Position numbers and translations under genes: made by a program
Part shown: positions 21,621 to 33,088 of the stretch, piece by piece
Numbering within the stretch: position 1 is the stretch's first letter
How the letters are laid out: each line of letters begins with the position of its first letter
Assembly: GCF_030247185.1 (NCBI RefSeq)
Contig: NC_080572.1
Span: 172,428,975-172,492,974 of the forward strand
Length of the DNA stretch: 64,000 nucleotides
Source of the DNA: Malaya genurostris
Taxonomy: Eukaryota > Arthropoda > Insecta > Diptera > Culicidae
Direction of reading: 5' to 3'
Notes under the pieces: model-generated
The model's database searches: none
What the model was told of the DNA's origin: nothing
The model's input: only the letters and a program-made list of their open reading frames with translations

Positions 21621-24600
21621 TTTGTACTCCGTACAGCCCAGATCATAATCCGCTGGATTACTCAGTATTGGGCAACATGATGGCCGTTCGTTCCGGGAGC
21701 ACGTGGAGCCCGTAATTATAGCAAATATATCCCTCATTTGATTGAATAAAACAGTAACCGAAATTGTTGATAATTATTATATTTTATATTTTGACATTGC
21801 TCAATGGTGCAAACATTATCACGCATACAGTACATGGTCAGTGTAAAGTGTTATCCAACTATCGTTTCCATTCGTTCACTTTTATCAGTATAAAATCTGA
21901 CCACTGACAACAATATCTCAGCGAACTCCCAATATTATTCAAATATGCATTATTTGACGTTATTTTGTTAAATTTGTTCTACTCTGTCAATATTTTATGC
22001 TTAGTTAGCCCCGGAAATCTCGAAACTCTGAAACATACTCAAAACAATATATTCAAAAGCGCTCTACTCGACGACATAAAAGCCGTGAGCATACGAAGAA
22101 AATTGAATATGAGAGTCTCGCCCATCATTGCATGAGTATAGGGGAAGTACCCCACTACGCTATAGAGGATAGAAAATTGTTAAGCGGTTCGTCTTTCCGA
22201 CCATTATAATTTGCAAAAGTCGAGCTAACACCTGTTGGAATGTATGTTGCAATGAGAAGAAGAAGAGGAAGCAGCAGTAGGAATTGTTTTGTTGCATATT
22301 CAATCTTGATGATATCATTAAAGACAGTAGAACTCCAGTTCGCTAGAAAATATTTCTTTTCTAGTTTAAGAAATTCCAATGTTCAGGTATTGAAAGGAGA
22401 CATAGCAATCCTAACGATTTCATCCGATAGAACTGATGGCAAGGATTTTACTCGATTTAATTAAAAGCAATCCTCATGGAAACAACATGAAATGGCACGT
22501 TACCGCCTAAGCCTTAAATTACCGAGCACTGCACCTTGCTGTGTTGCAACTGATGAGCGAAGCAACTGAACTGCAATTTGCTACTCAACTCGACATCACG
22601 CATTGAATCCGTATGCCATGTGTGCAGTGCTACTGTGGATTCATTAAAATGAGGAAATATGTACACTGACTATCAAACAATAGAATTATAACCTCGGACC
22701 GATATTTTTGAGATCGTATGCCCTGGGGCGACTTGCTGCTCTGTGCACTGCGCTCTGAACAACTTGTCAGCATCTGTACCATCGGCAAGAGACTTCTTTA
22801 AGTAATTTGTAAAGCTACACAACACAACATATTGGCAAGTCTCATTTGAATACCTGCACGAATAGACTCTCCTGGTCATAATATGTAGCACAACTGGCGC
22901 TCACGTGACAGGACTTTTATGAATGGCCGATGGGTCATAATGCATTCTAGCATCCGACGGCTGGGGAGGAGAAGAGAAAAGTCCACTTGACATCACTTGC
23001 ATCCATAAGGTGGAACAACTCTCCCTCTCTCTCACACACAAACATAGAAACACACATACACACACATACGGCTAGCTTTTGCCTTTTCACAGCTACCGCT
23101 AGGCTGGATGTACAACGGCCAGGAGGCAGTTGATTAATGCTCCGCACGATGAATAATCTTTCTAATAACCCATCTCATTTTTTTCTCTTATTCTTCTTCT
23201 TCTTCTTTCTTAAGTGTGTGTGCATAGTACATAGGATGGGATTTTTTGGGAAAAGGATCCAACAGCGGATGCTTGAACTTATTACACCGGTTCACGTTTG
23301 GGAAATGGCGCATCCGGCTGTAAAGGGATCCGAAGGGACAAAGAAAAAGACGACGCTGACGATGATGAACGCTTCTGTAGCCTCGTCTGGAAAATTCCTC
23401 ACCTTGCGGCCTTCAAACCATCAACCGATCCCGCCCGGACGGAAGTTGGGTGTAATTATGCATTCTGTAAATGAATATCAAAAAGAAGGGAGCCTGCCAA
23501 CAAGCGATATGGCTGTGAGATGACGCTTTTCCGGAAATTGGGGCAGCAGGTATGAGAGCGTAGGCGATGGCAAGAGGAAGGTGTGTGTGTTGGCAGGACG
23601 CTGTGTAGGAATACGTACGGCTGAAATTAAGGCCTTTAATGGCACTTGAAGAGTTGTGGCTGCCTATAAATGAAATGCATAAATTACATGCACTTCGTGT
23701 ACCACCCGGCGAGATTTCAGGAAGTGTATGTGTGCACAGGTTGTATGTGTGAAAAGCACCTTTGGTGAGGAATTGGGGGAGGGGCAGTGGAGGGGAACCT
23801 GGAGTCTACCTGGAGGATCGGATGCAGCACAACGAAAGCAACGGCTAAAAGCATGCCGGTAACAAGCGTAATTATGTTCAACGATGAATAGGGATTTTTC
23901 AACATTTTCCCTCCATGATTTCTATTGCTTTACTGATCCCGTTTCACCAACAGAAACTTGATTCGGAAAATGTCTGGGAAAGTTTGATGATTACGGGGAA
24001 GTTACGGTAATTAGATCAGGTGCTTTTTGGGACTTTTACCAGACGTCGCTTGTCGAATATCAGGATGCTTTTGTATTAGAGCGAACCAACGTACACGTGT
24101 GGTCTCTGGTACCATGTTGAGTTATGAAAACCATACAAATACAAGTGTACCATTCGCAAAGCATAATGCATTTCCTAAGAAGCTTTTCTAGAGAACATAG
24201 TGGAACTGGACAATTGAATGTTTGTAGCAAAAATGTTGAAACAAAATCCACCACTGACTGAATGGAAAGCGTTTTAAATTGCGCAAATTTATTTTAGTGA
24301 TCTATAGTTGATGGTCAACCGCACTTAAGTTTCTCATTTACATGAGATTTTAGACTACCGTTCTCGAAAACAACACACACGTTAGTCACTTATGTTGTCA
24401 CTGTAAAATTATAGACATAGTTTTGAATGAATAAAAACTTCGGCAAATATCTGAACATGTTTGAGTAATATGGAATTTTGGTTTTCCATTAAATGTAGTT
24501 GAAGGCAGTTTGAAACGGTGTGATAAAAAAATGTGTAGGTAAGCACTACGAAAAATTACACCCTTAGATAAAATTAAACTTACACTTGACGTAAATTTGA

Positions 24601-24732
24601 GCATGCCGTACACTCCAAAAAACAGGTTAGATTATCTTGAATTTTACTGGTTTCGACTGTAACTTGCGTTCTGCTAGCAGGTGCGACTGTATGAATTTAA
24701 ATGCACCTTTTACCAGCCAAGCAGATGCATGC
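21621..24732. other. Unassigned stretch, possibly host DNA
   Basis: About 3.1 kb with no transposon ends or domains seen. Between roughly 22900 and 23900 the base composition is less AT-rich, with short GT/CA runs (near 23030-23075) and a CT run (23180-23215). The 128-codon frame at 23137-23523 has no recognisable domain and begins with low-complexity sequence; I do not call it. A conserved host regulatory region is possible but not shown. Confidence 0.4.
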
Positions 24733-24810
24733 TTCTGTGGTTCAGTCGATTAACAGACGTACTTGCGATTCAATGATTTTCGGTTCAAGTCGCGGCGGTT
24801 ACTATCAGTG
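24733..24810 (+). repeat. tRNA-derived SINE head
   Basis: Clear A box (tggttcagtcg at 24738) and B box (cggttcaagtcg at 24781-24792), followed by a T-rich stretch. It has the same head as at 15323 (ttctgtggttcagtcgatta). The spacing fits a tRNA-derived polymerase III promoter. Family name not assigned. Confidence 0.65.
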
Positions 24811-24912
24811 TTCTTTTTTTTTATTTCAATGAATTTCATGTCATAGAGTTTTAGACACAGTATTAAATGTTCTCATTAACTTTTCGTTTGAGTGTTTGAA
24901 CAGAATGATTTT

Positions 24913-25010
24913 ACAAGGATAAATTTTTTAATATTACCATTTAATTCTGTTATGAATTATAACAGAATTATAACAGAATTAAACGGTAATATTAAAAAAA
25001 TTATCCTTGT
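24913..25010. repeat. Long inverted repeat (hairpin)
   Basis: Arms of 41 bp at 24913-24953 and 24970-25010 pair with two mismatches (acaaggataa ... ttctgttat), around a 16-base loop. It lies just before a family M copy. It may be the remains of a small foldback element. Confidence 0.85.
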
Positions 25011-25094
25011 ATTAAATGATCTTCCAGGTAAATTTGCGTGAACTGCAACGTTCCACAAATGTGCATCTAATAAGATGTAAAATCACAGGGTTTT

Positions 25095-26134
<1,040 letters not shown>

Positions 26135-26984
26135 ACAGATCGGCTGAAAAGTTCATATCGTTTCAATGCGAGGGCGCCACTAGAATTAAATCCATACCAT
26201 TTTCAGTTAGTACCAACCTTCAAAAGATTCGTGTATAAATTTGACAGCTGTCTGATTATTAGTTTGTGAGATATTGCATTTTGAGTGAAGCTACTTTTGT
26301 TATTGTAAAAAAAATGGAAAAAAAGGATTTTCGTGTGCTGATGAAACACTACTTTTTGATGAAAAAAAGTGCCACCGATACCAAAAAATGGCTTGATGAG
26401 TGTTATCCAGACTCTGCACCGGGCGAAGCAACAATTCGTAAGTGGTTTGCAAAATTTCGTACTGGTCATATGAGCACCGAAGACGATGAACGCAGTGGAC
26501 GCCCAAAAAAGGCTGTTACCGATGAAAACGTGAAAAAAATCCACAAAATAATTTTCAATGACCGTAAAGTGAAGTTGATCGAGATAGCTGACACCCTAAA
26601 GATATCAATGGAACGTGTTGGACATATTATTCACGAATATTTGGATATGAGAAAGCTTTGTGCAAAATGGGTGCCGCGTGAGCTCACAATCGATCAAAAA
26701 CAACAACGAATTGATTTGGCCCCCAGTGACTTTTTCCTGTTCTCAGACCTCAAGAGAATGCTCGCTGGTAAAAAATTTAGAAGCAATGAAGAGGTAATCG
26801 CTGAAACTGAGGCCTATTTTGAGGCAAAGGACAAATCGTACTACAAAAATGGTATCGAAAAGTTGGAAAATCGCTATAATCGCTGTATCGCCTCTGATGG
26901 CAATAATGTTGAATAATAAAAACGAATTTTGGCAAAAAAATGTGTGTATTCTCTTAATGACAATAATATGTTCTAGTCGGACTG
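26135..26984 (+). mobile_element. mariner element, catalytic-core deletion derivative
   Basis: The left end acagatcggctgaaaagttc follows TA (26133-26134). The right end at about 26984, followed by TA (26985-26986), is a diverged inverted form (in reverse, acagtccgactagaacatat). It is inserted in the third unit of family M. It contains one open frame that keeps both ends of the transposase but not its middle. Confidence 0.75.
26314..26916 (+). CDS. mariner transposase fragment: DNA-binding domain fused to C-terminus
   Basis: A 200-codon open frame from the canonical mariner start MEKKDFRVLMKHYF. An upstream in-frame Met at 26266 is less likely because the family begins at MEKKDF-like sequences. 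Residues 1-130 hold the two helix-turn-helix domains (ATDTKKWLDECYPDSAPGEA, IRKWFAKFRTG, DDERSGRPKKAVTDENV, ADTLKISMERVGHIIHEYL). After QKQQRI (about residue 133) it jumps in frame to DLAPSDFFLFSDLKRML and the normal C-terminus. The block with the first and second catalytic Asp is deleted; the third (LAPSD) remains. It could bind mariner ends but cannot cut. A repressor role is conceivable but only inferred. Confidence 0.85.
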   Translation: MEKKDFRVLMKHYFLMKKSATDTKKWLDECYPDSAPGEATIRKWFAKFRTGHMSTEDDERSGRPKKAVTDENVKKIHKIIFNDRKVKLIEIADTLKISMERVGHIIHEYLDMRKLCAKWVPRELTIDQKQQRIDLAPSDFFLFSDLKRMLAGKKFRSNEEVIAETEAYFEAKDKSYYKNGIEKLENRYNRCIASDGNNVE

Positions 26985-26986
26985 TA

Positions 26987-28009
26987 CTCAGTACTGATTT
27001 TTCGCAAAAGCGAAATTGATCTCACATGGCAAAAAATTAGTTGTGAAAAGTACACTAGCAAACATTCTCCTCGATGATATTTAAGATATAGATAGATAGA
27101 TAAATTTGTAGGAAATGAATTTCCATAGCCTTATATCTCAACCTTTTGCAGAATACATGATGAATAAATTCGCCTATGAACATAAACTGAACCGTTCTGA
27201 AAATATTCAGTGCGTGTAGGGTGATTGAAATGAATCAAAATGCTTATTTGGCTCTTGCAATTTTTTGCTCTGATGATAAGTGCAATACCGTGTTGAAGGA
27301 CTAATATAAATCACAAAAGCAGCTAGTGCTGTGACTGATTAAAAAATATTAGTCAAATTAGCTTGAATATCATAAGCAGAATTAAGAGAAGCGCAGACTA
27401 TCGCCACGACAATTCAAACGAGCCATTCAACGTTGCACTTGATGTGTGTTCGAGGCATGCTGACAATGCTGCGCTCCTGTTACTTCTAAGAATCAAATTC
27501 ATGCTAATGGGTTTAATCTAAATAGTGCAATGTATTCAACTAGCTGGAATTAGTACAGCCTTTCGTCGCTATAATCTATATTTGAAGAATGGAAAAAATA
27601 CTGACCACTCTACATGCATCGAAAACATTGCAGTCATTATTTCTCAGTTGTGATTCAGTTGCGAATTTATTCAGTAGAGATTAGATATACGCAGAAATAT
27701 TACCTTGAAAACAGAATATGCAACAAAAATTTTTAAATGTTATGGTAGGACCTATCCAACAATCCAATTTTTCAATCGTTGAAATCCATTCACTATTAAC
27801 GAAGAAAGTTAATAGTGAATGGATTTCAAAAAAGTTGTTGAAATGAACTTTTATCATAGTAGGCTCTGCACATTTTTTATTGTGATCAAATCACGAGGTA
27901 TATTTTTGTGAATGAGTTCTCCAAAGAAACTATGTATATCGGATCAACGGTTTACCAGCTAGAGAATTAAGTTCACGTTTTTGTCGATTTAAACCACTGT
28001 GTAGGGGTG
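26987..28009. other. Unassigned stretch with a perfect hairpin
   Basis: No gene seen. At 27779-27800 and 27808-27829 a 22-bp perfect inverted repeat (ttgaaatccattcactatta, then ac) surrounds a 7-base loop. Confidence 0.5.
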
Positions 28010-29130
28010 TAATGATACCCTTCTCATATTACCCATATTTTCGTTATAATTCTATTCGAAACTTGAATAGAAACTAGTAAATTTATTTTAGAAAAAAGAA
28101 ACTAATTTGTAAATTTGTAAACAGTGTGTATGTGTGTGTATGTATGTATGTAACATTTTTCACTCACTTTTCTCGGAGATGGCTAAACCGATTTTCAAGA
28201 ACTTAAATTCAAATTAAAGGTCTTGTAACCCCATACAAAATCCCTGAATTTTATTCGAATCCGACTTTCTGTTCCGGAATTACAGGGTGATATGTGCAAA
28301 AAAATTAAAATAAGTGCACTAACTGAACCGATTCTCACAAACTTAGATTCAAGTGAAAGATATAATTGTCCCATACAAAGTTTCTGAATTTTAATTTGAT
28401 CCGACTTCCGGTACTGAAATTACAGGGTGATTAGTGAAATTATTCCTATTTCAAATTACTTCCTCACTTTTCTCATAGATGAAGGACCGATTTTAACAAT
28501 CAAATGATTAGTCGCAAATAAAAGTCCCAAATTTTATCCGGATCTGACTTCTGGTTCTGGAATTATAGGGTAAAATGTGTTTAAAATATGATACCATCAG
28601 CGGCGAAACAAAAGAAAAAATAAAATAATTTCTAATCTTGCCTTGAAACTACTTAAATCGGTAGCTTTTATCATTAGACAGCCAAAATCGATTTCGGCTA
28701 TACTGGTTTCCGATTCCCGATTCCGGAAGCCCCAGAAATAGTAGTTATATATTCCAAAATTGATCTCACTAACTTTTCTCAGCGATGGCATGACCGATTT
28801 GTAAAAATTCAGGTTAGAATGAATGGTCTTATAGTATCATATTAAATTCCTGAATTTCGTCTGGATCAGACTTCCAGTTTCGGAATTTCAGGGTCAAGAT
28901 TGTTAAAATATGTATACTACCACTAAAAGTAGCGAAGTAAAAAACGTAAAACGGCCTTCATGGTTCCCTGTTTTCGATTAACGACCGAAGATTGTAGCCA
29001 TAGACTCAATAATGGATCCCAGTCCCTTTTCTCAAATCGCTTTCGATTATACCGGTTTCGAAAGTACCTGCAATAGTGGGACTCACCTTTTTTTCTTAGA
29101 TATGGCCTAACCGATCTGAGTACTGATTCA
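28010..29130 (+). mobile_element. Family M copy 3, old
   Basis: The left end (ggtgtaatgatacccttctc at about 28014) matches the right end of copies 1 and 5 in inverted orientation, which shows the long terminal inverted repeat of the family. There is a short GT run at 28125-28150, then degenerate units with accgattttcaagaactt, atccgacttc and a 328-type unit (ctcactaacttttctcagcg at about 28766). It is more diverged than copy 2. Confidence 0.65.
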
Positions 29131-29212
29131 CTCTGTAAGTTCTACTAGTTATGGACAATCCTTTTTGTTTTTCAAGAATTAAAAGAAAAAGATTTTTGCA
29201 GGTTTTCGTTAC

Positions 29213-29500
29213 TTTGGGAAGGTTTTACAAAGTGGTGGATTTTTTTCGTGAAAAAATCCTAGTTTTGTCTTTGAACAACCACCAAAAATAAAATAAAAAA
29301 CTGAAAAACGAACAAACAAAATCGTTGGGGTCTAGAAAAACATCTACCTTACCTATGCTTTGTTGACTTCTGATTAGTCTGCGCTGAGATACAGTGGACT
29401 CCGCAAATCATGACTTTTAAGAAGTGTCCTCAAATATTCTCCTTCACGTGCACATGCTTATTTCTCACGGAAAAATGACAAAATGTTGTTGGAATGATGC
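29213..29500 (+). repeat. Dispersed repeat X, forward copy
   Basis: The inverted counterpart of 17920-18145. Shared words: gggaaggttttacaaagtgg (diverged), tttttcgtgaaaaa, cgttggggtct and aaaatgttgttggaatgat. It directly follows family M copy 3. Confidence 0.6.
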
Positions 29501-29846
29501 TTTGTATTATGCAAAACGGCGGACAGATAGCAAATCGAGGGATACGAGCCTACATCGATTTTCGTAGCTTGGAAGATTGAATGGCTCTCTCCAGGGTAGG
29601 CGACGCAAAGCAAAACGAATGAACTTGCGATAATTACGAGAGCGGAATGTCACAAAAAAAACGACCAGGGTTTGTAGGAGTTTTCGATTACGTTTGATTG
29701 GTTGTTAATGTTTTGTCCTATGCAGAACAGTACGCCTTCTTTCTCTTTCAAATACACACGCGATGTCGACGTACTGATTCAATTAAGAAAAGCAACACGT
29801 ATCAAGGATTCTCTGCATTGTCAAGTAGTGTGTTTTGCCATTCTTT

Positions 29847-29939
29847 AAATATATCGATAATGCCCTTGGCATCTTAGAGCTTAAGCAGTGTGTGTGCATT
29901 AAAAATTATATTATTGAATAAAATAAAATATATCGATAA
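29847..29939 (+). mobile_element. 65-bp LINE 3'-end stub with 14-bp target duplication
   Basis: The exact duplication aaatatatcgataa at 29847-29860 and 29926-29939 bounds a 65-bp insert (29861-29925). The insert begins tgcccttggcatcttagagc and ends in a short aataaaataaa tail. The same tail sequence occurs at 41575-41632. It is an extremely 5'-truncated retrotransposon insertion. Confidence 0.85.
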
Positions 29940-32495
29940 ATTTCGAAGATTCAACTGTAAACAGCCGACTAACACAAGGAAAACGGAAACTCATCTCATT
30001 TCGAAAATTTCGATAAACGAAAGTTGAAGCAAAATGTTTTTCAAGTGGTTCAGCTTGATCCCCAGTCCATTGAAAATAATGATCAAATTTAAGGAAAACC
30101 ACTCGATAAAAATGTCCACATAAAACCAACCGCAGAACAATTCATTCTGGTTTTGCTTTACCTACATTCACATTTCCGAAACAACAACCTTCCCGCTCGG
30201 TTCATTCCGCTTATCGCAAGTCGATCGCATAATTTCCGAAATTTTCAAGCCAAACACCATCCCCTCGGGCATCCACCCCACCCAAGGCTCACACTCTCTC
30301 TGTTTCTCTCTCTCTCTCTGTTTCTCTCTCTCTGTCTCTTGCTTTACATTCTTTCGGGTGGCTTCACTGTAGCGCTGCTGAAGTGGGTGGCAAATTGCTT
30401 CCGAATGATTAATGTTCCATTTTTTTCACTTTACGCTTATGCAATCTTGATAGTCGATGGTGCTGCTGCTTTCTTGCTTACTTTCCTTGCACGAAACTAA
30501 CTTGGGCCTGGCCGAACGTCCTTCATGTTCGACACTTTATCATTGGTAGTTCGTTGTAGTGGAAGAAGGCGTCGAAGACGTTCGAGAAAAACTTTCCACC
30601 CGGAGCAAGATTACACTCTGAATAGGCTATGCTGTGGTAGTGAAAATGATGGAGTGAGAGCCACAAAAAAAATGGCTCGGCAAGTGAGATAAAAAGCAAT
30701 TTCGCCTCCTTCATTTTCCTCTTTTGTTACATGTCTCGTCAAGCAGTAGACCGAAAAGCTGCTTAGACTTCAATCAAAAGGAAAGTCGGCTACAGCCGAG
30801 TGCCGAGTACCGAGTGCAGAAACATGAATAATCATTTAGGTGGCCGTGTTATGGATGAAATCAATTTTGTATGTACAATTTAGATGAGCAACAAAAGCAC
30901 ATTCTCCGACGACCTCACGCAAGGCGCACTGCCAACCGACCGATGTCGATGCTGAAATCCTGCCGGGCTAGAATTTGATCCTTGTCTGTCGGAGTTGAAA
31001 TGATGACTGTGATTTGGAGGAAAGCATTCCCGTCGGAGTGAAAGGAAACTGACGAAGCGAGATGACTGATAGGAACTCGTCTTTCATGCATGCCAAAGCG
31101 TATAATTTTGTTTTATGTGGTAGCGACGGTAGGTCTTTTTTCCACTGTCTCTCCCTTTCTCGTTCCTTGGCGAAAGGATGTTCAAGAACAATGAGACAAA
31201 ATCGTAGTTCTTTGTTAGTGTACAGATCCGGCACATTCTCAGTATAATCAATATTGGTAATTTTCTGGCAAAGATCACAAACAAAGAGATGTGTCGTAGT
31301 TGTTGGATAATAAATTGAGAATGGTGCCATTCCGCTCGATTTTTTCTTAGTTCCATGAGTTCAATACAAATGGGAAAAGTTTGAGTTTAAGTTTAAGTTA
31401 AAATTCAAAAATTCATTGATACTTTATACTGATTCGAAATATTTGGAAACTTGAATTTTTACCTGCGAACCTCAATTTGTTATCCTCGCCGGGGTAGCTA
31501 CGGCACGTACGCGTCCTAATCCGATTTAAAGCGTATCCTATTCCACCTTTTCAGTTCACTTCAGCCGTAGGCGGTCAGATCCCACAGTGTATATTTCATA
31601 GAGGCATTTTTTCCTTCCATCAAACACACGCACAGCTTTGTCAGCTTGGTCCGTTACTTCGCCGTCAGATGTGTTTGCTCTTCCTTCGAATAGCGTACGA
31701 ACTCACAGACGATAACGTCATCATTCATTCATTGAATTTGGATGATTCCCGTACCATTCAGCTCGGTTGGGCCAAACACGTCACAATGATTTTGTACACC
31801 ACGAGGCTCTCAAACTTAGTTCTACTCGGCCAACCTTTGAACGAAAACGAACCCCGGTAACTATTTTAGCGGCATTCAGCGATCTCGAATACAAAAAAAA
31901 ACACAGCCCGAAAATGTCATTGATTATGTACATTGCAAACACGAGTCTACTTTCACCCACTTCCCATCGGGCTCATCCTACTTCAGACCTTTTGACAAGG
32001 TTTTTTCCCTACAACAGAAAAAAAAGCCTGCGAGGAGTGTGATGTCGCTGTCTTCGCTTTGGATGGAAATGTCCCACTCGAAACCGATCGGCAGAAGATA
32101 TTGAACCGCTTCGATGGTACAGAGCGGGTTTATCTCCCGTAGCAGTCAGTTGCATACATTTTGGTTCATGAGATGCTGTTGCACTGCACGGCACAATTTG
32201 GGCTCTATCAAATCGCCGGTAACCAAACAACTCAGGCGACTCCCGGATATATTCCAGTGTGTTTCTGAAAGCTTTTCAACGGATCTTGTCTGTGATGCCG
32301 AGTGAGTTCGACGGAGCGTCAAGCACGGTATACCTCGAGTGGCGTAGTTTGAGTTGTTAGACGTTTCTAGAAACTGTAACTTTCGCAGTAGTTTTTTAGC
32401 TTAAATCGTGCGATTGATTTTGAAGTGGACACACATATTTTGTTTTCTATATGGGGGTGCAAATTAGAAATCCAAGTGAAAATACATGTGTTCAG
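29940..32495. other. Unassigned stretch, possibly host DNA
   Basis: About 2.5 kb without transposon ends or known domains. A CT-rich microsatellite lies at about 30291-30340 (tctctctctgtttctctctc). Several frames of 60-120 codons overlap on both strands with no clear coding pattern. Host non-coding DNA is my best guess. Confidence 0.4.
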
Positions 32496-32560
32496 ATTTT
32501 GAACACTTACAGCTCAGTCAGTTTTGCTTTAATCTTCAATATTATTTCACCAACTGATTA
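32496..32560. repeat. 65-bp direct repeat, left, around old I-clade fragment
   Basis: It matches 38205-38269 with roughly ten mismatches; the shared core is cacttacagctcagtcagtt. The pair flanks the older I-clade fragment. It is longer than an ordinary LINE target duplication, so its origin is open. Confidence 0.75.
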
Positions 32561-32671
32561 TCCTAATATAATTCTAATATAGTCACAACGATTTGAATTT
32601 AATAAAACATATTCCTTTCATTTTTTAAACATCATATTATTTGAACCAAACGATTCACTGCTATGAATTAT
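32561..32671 (-). mobile_element. Older I-clade copy, 3' UTR part
   Basis: It matches the 3' UTR of the I-clade element (tcctaatataattctaatat ... gaaccaaacgattcac ... gaattataaaata) but lacks the last 80 or so bases. It continues at 37775 on the other side of the younger insertion. Confidence 0.8.
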
Positions 32672-32684
32672 AAAATAAGCTTTT
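32672..32684. repeat. Target site duplication, left, of I-clade copy 2
   Basis: The word aaaataagctttt recurs at 37762-37774. It lies inside the older copy's 3' UTR, which shows nested insertion. Confidence 0.88.
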
Positions 32685-33088
32685 TTTTTTTCATTTTCAT
32701 AAATACGTTTATTTCTTAAGGCAGTTTACATAAGTTTTTCTTCGCCGTAGCATCACTTTTACATAATATCCTTATCCTAATTTAATTCTAACATAGTCAC
32801 AACGTTTTGCATTTATTAAAACATATTCTCTTATTACTTAAATATCATCTTAGGTAACTCGTCATTAATTATGAAATCTACTCGGAAATATTATTTGAAC
32901 CAAACGATTAACTTCTATAAATTATAAAATAAGCTGTTATTATCCCATGTACATGTACATTTTGTTAATAATTTCATAAACTGTTTCGAGTTTGTTTGTA
33001 TCATTACATTATTTTTATTCTAATTTAGCTATTGGTTGAACTCATGGACGCAGCTGGGATCAGAACTAAGTCTTGAAAGGGGCCTTTA

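Noticed and set aside
23137..23523. 128-codon frame on the + strand
   Set aside because: Begins in a pyrimidine-rich run, has no recognisable domain and no supporting splice or promoter signal.
30968..31356. Overlapping 90- and 120-codon frames on the - strand
   Set aside because: Two overlapping frames without domains or codon pattern; no support for a gene.
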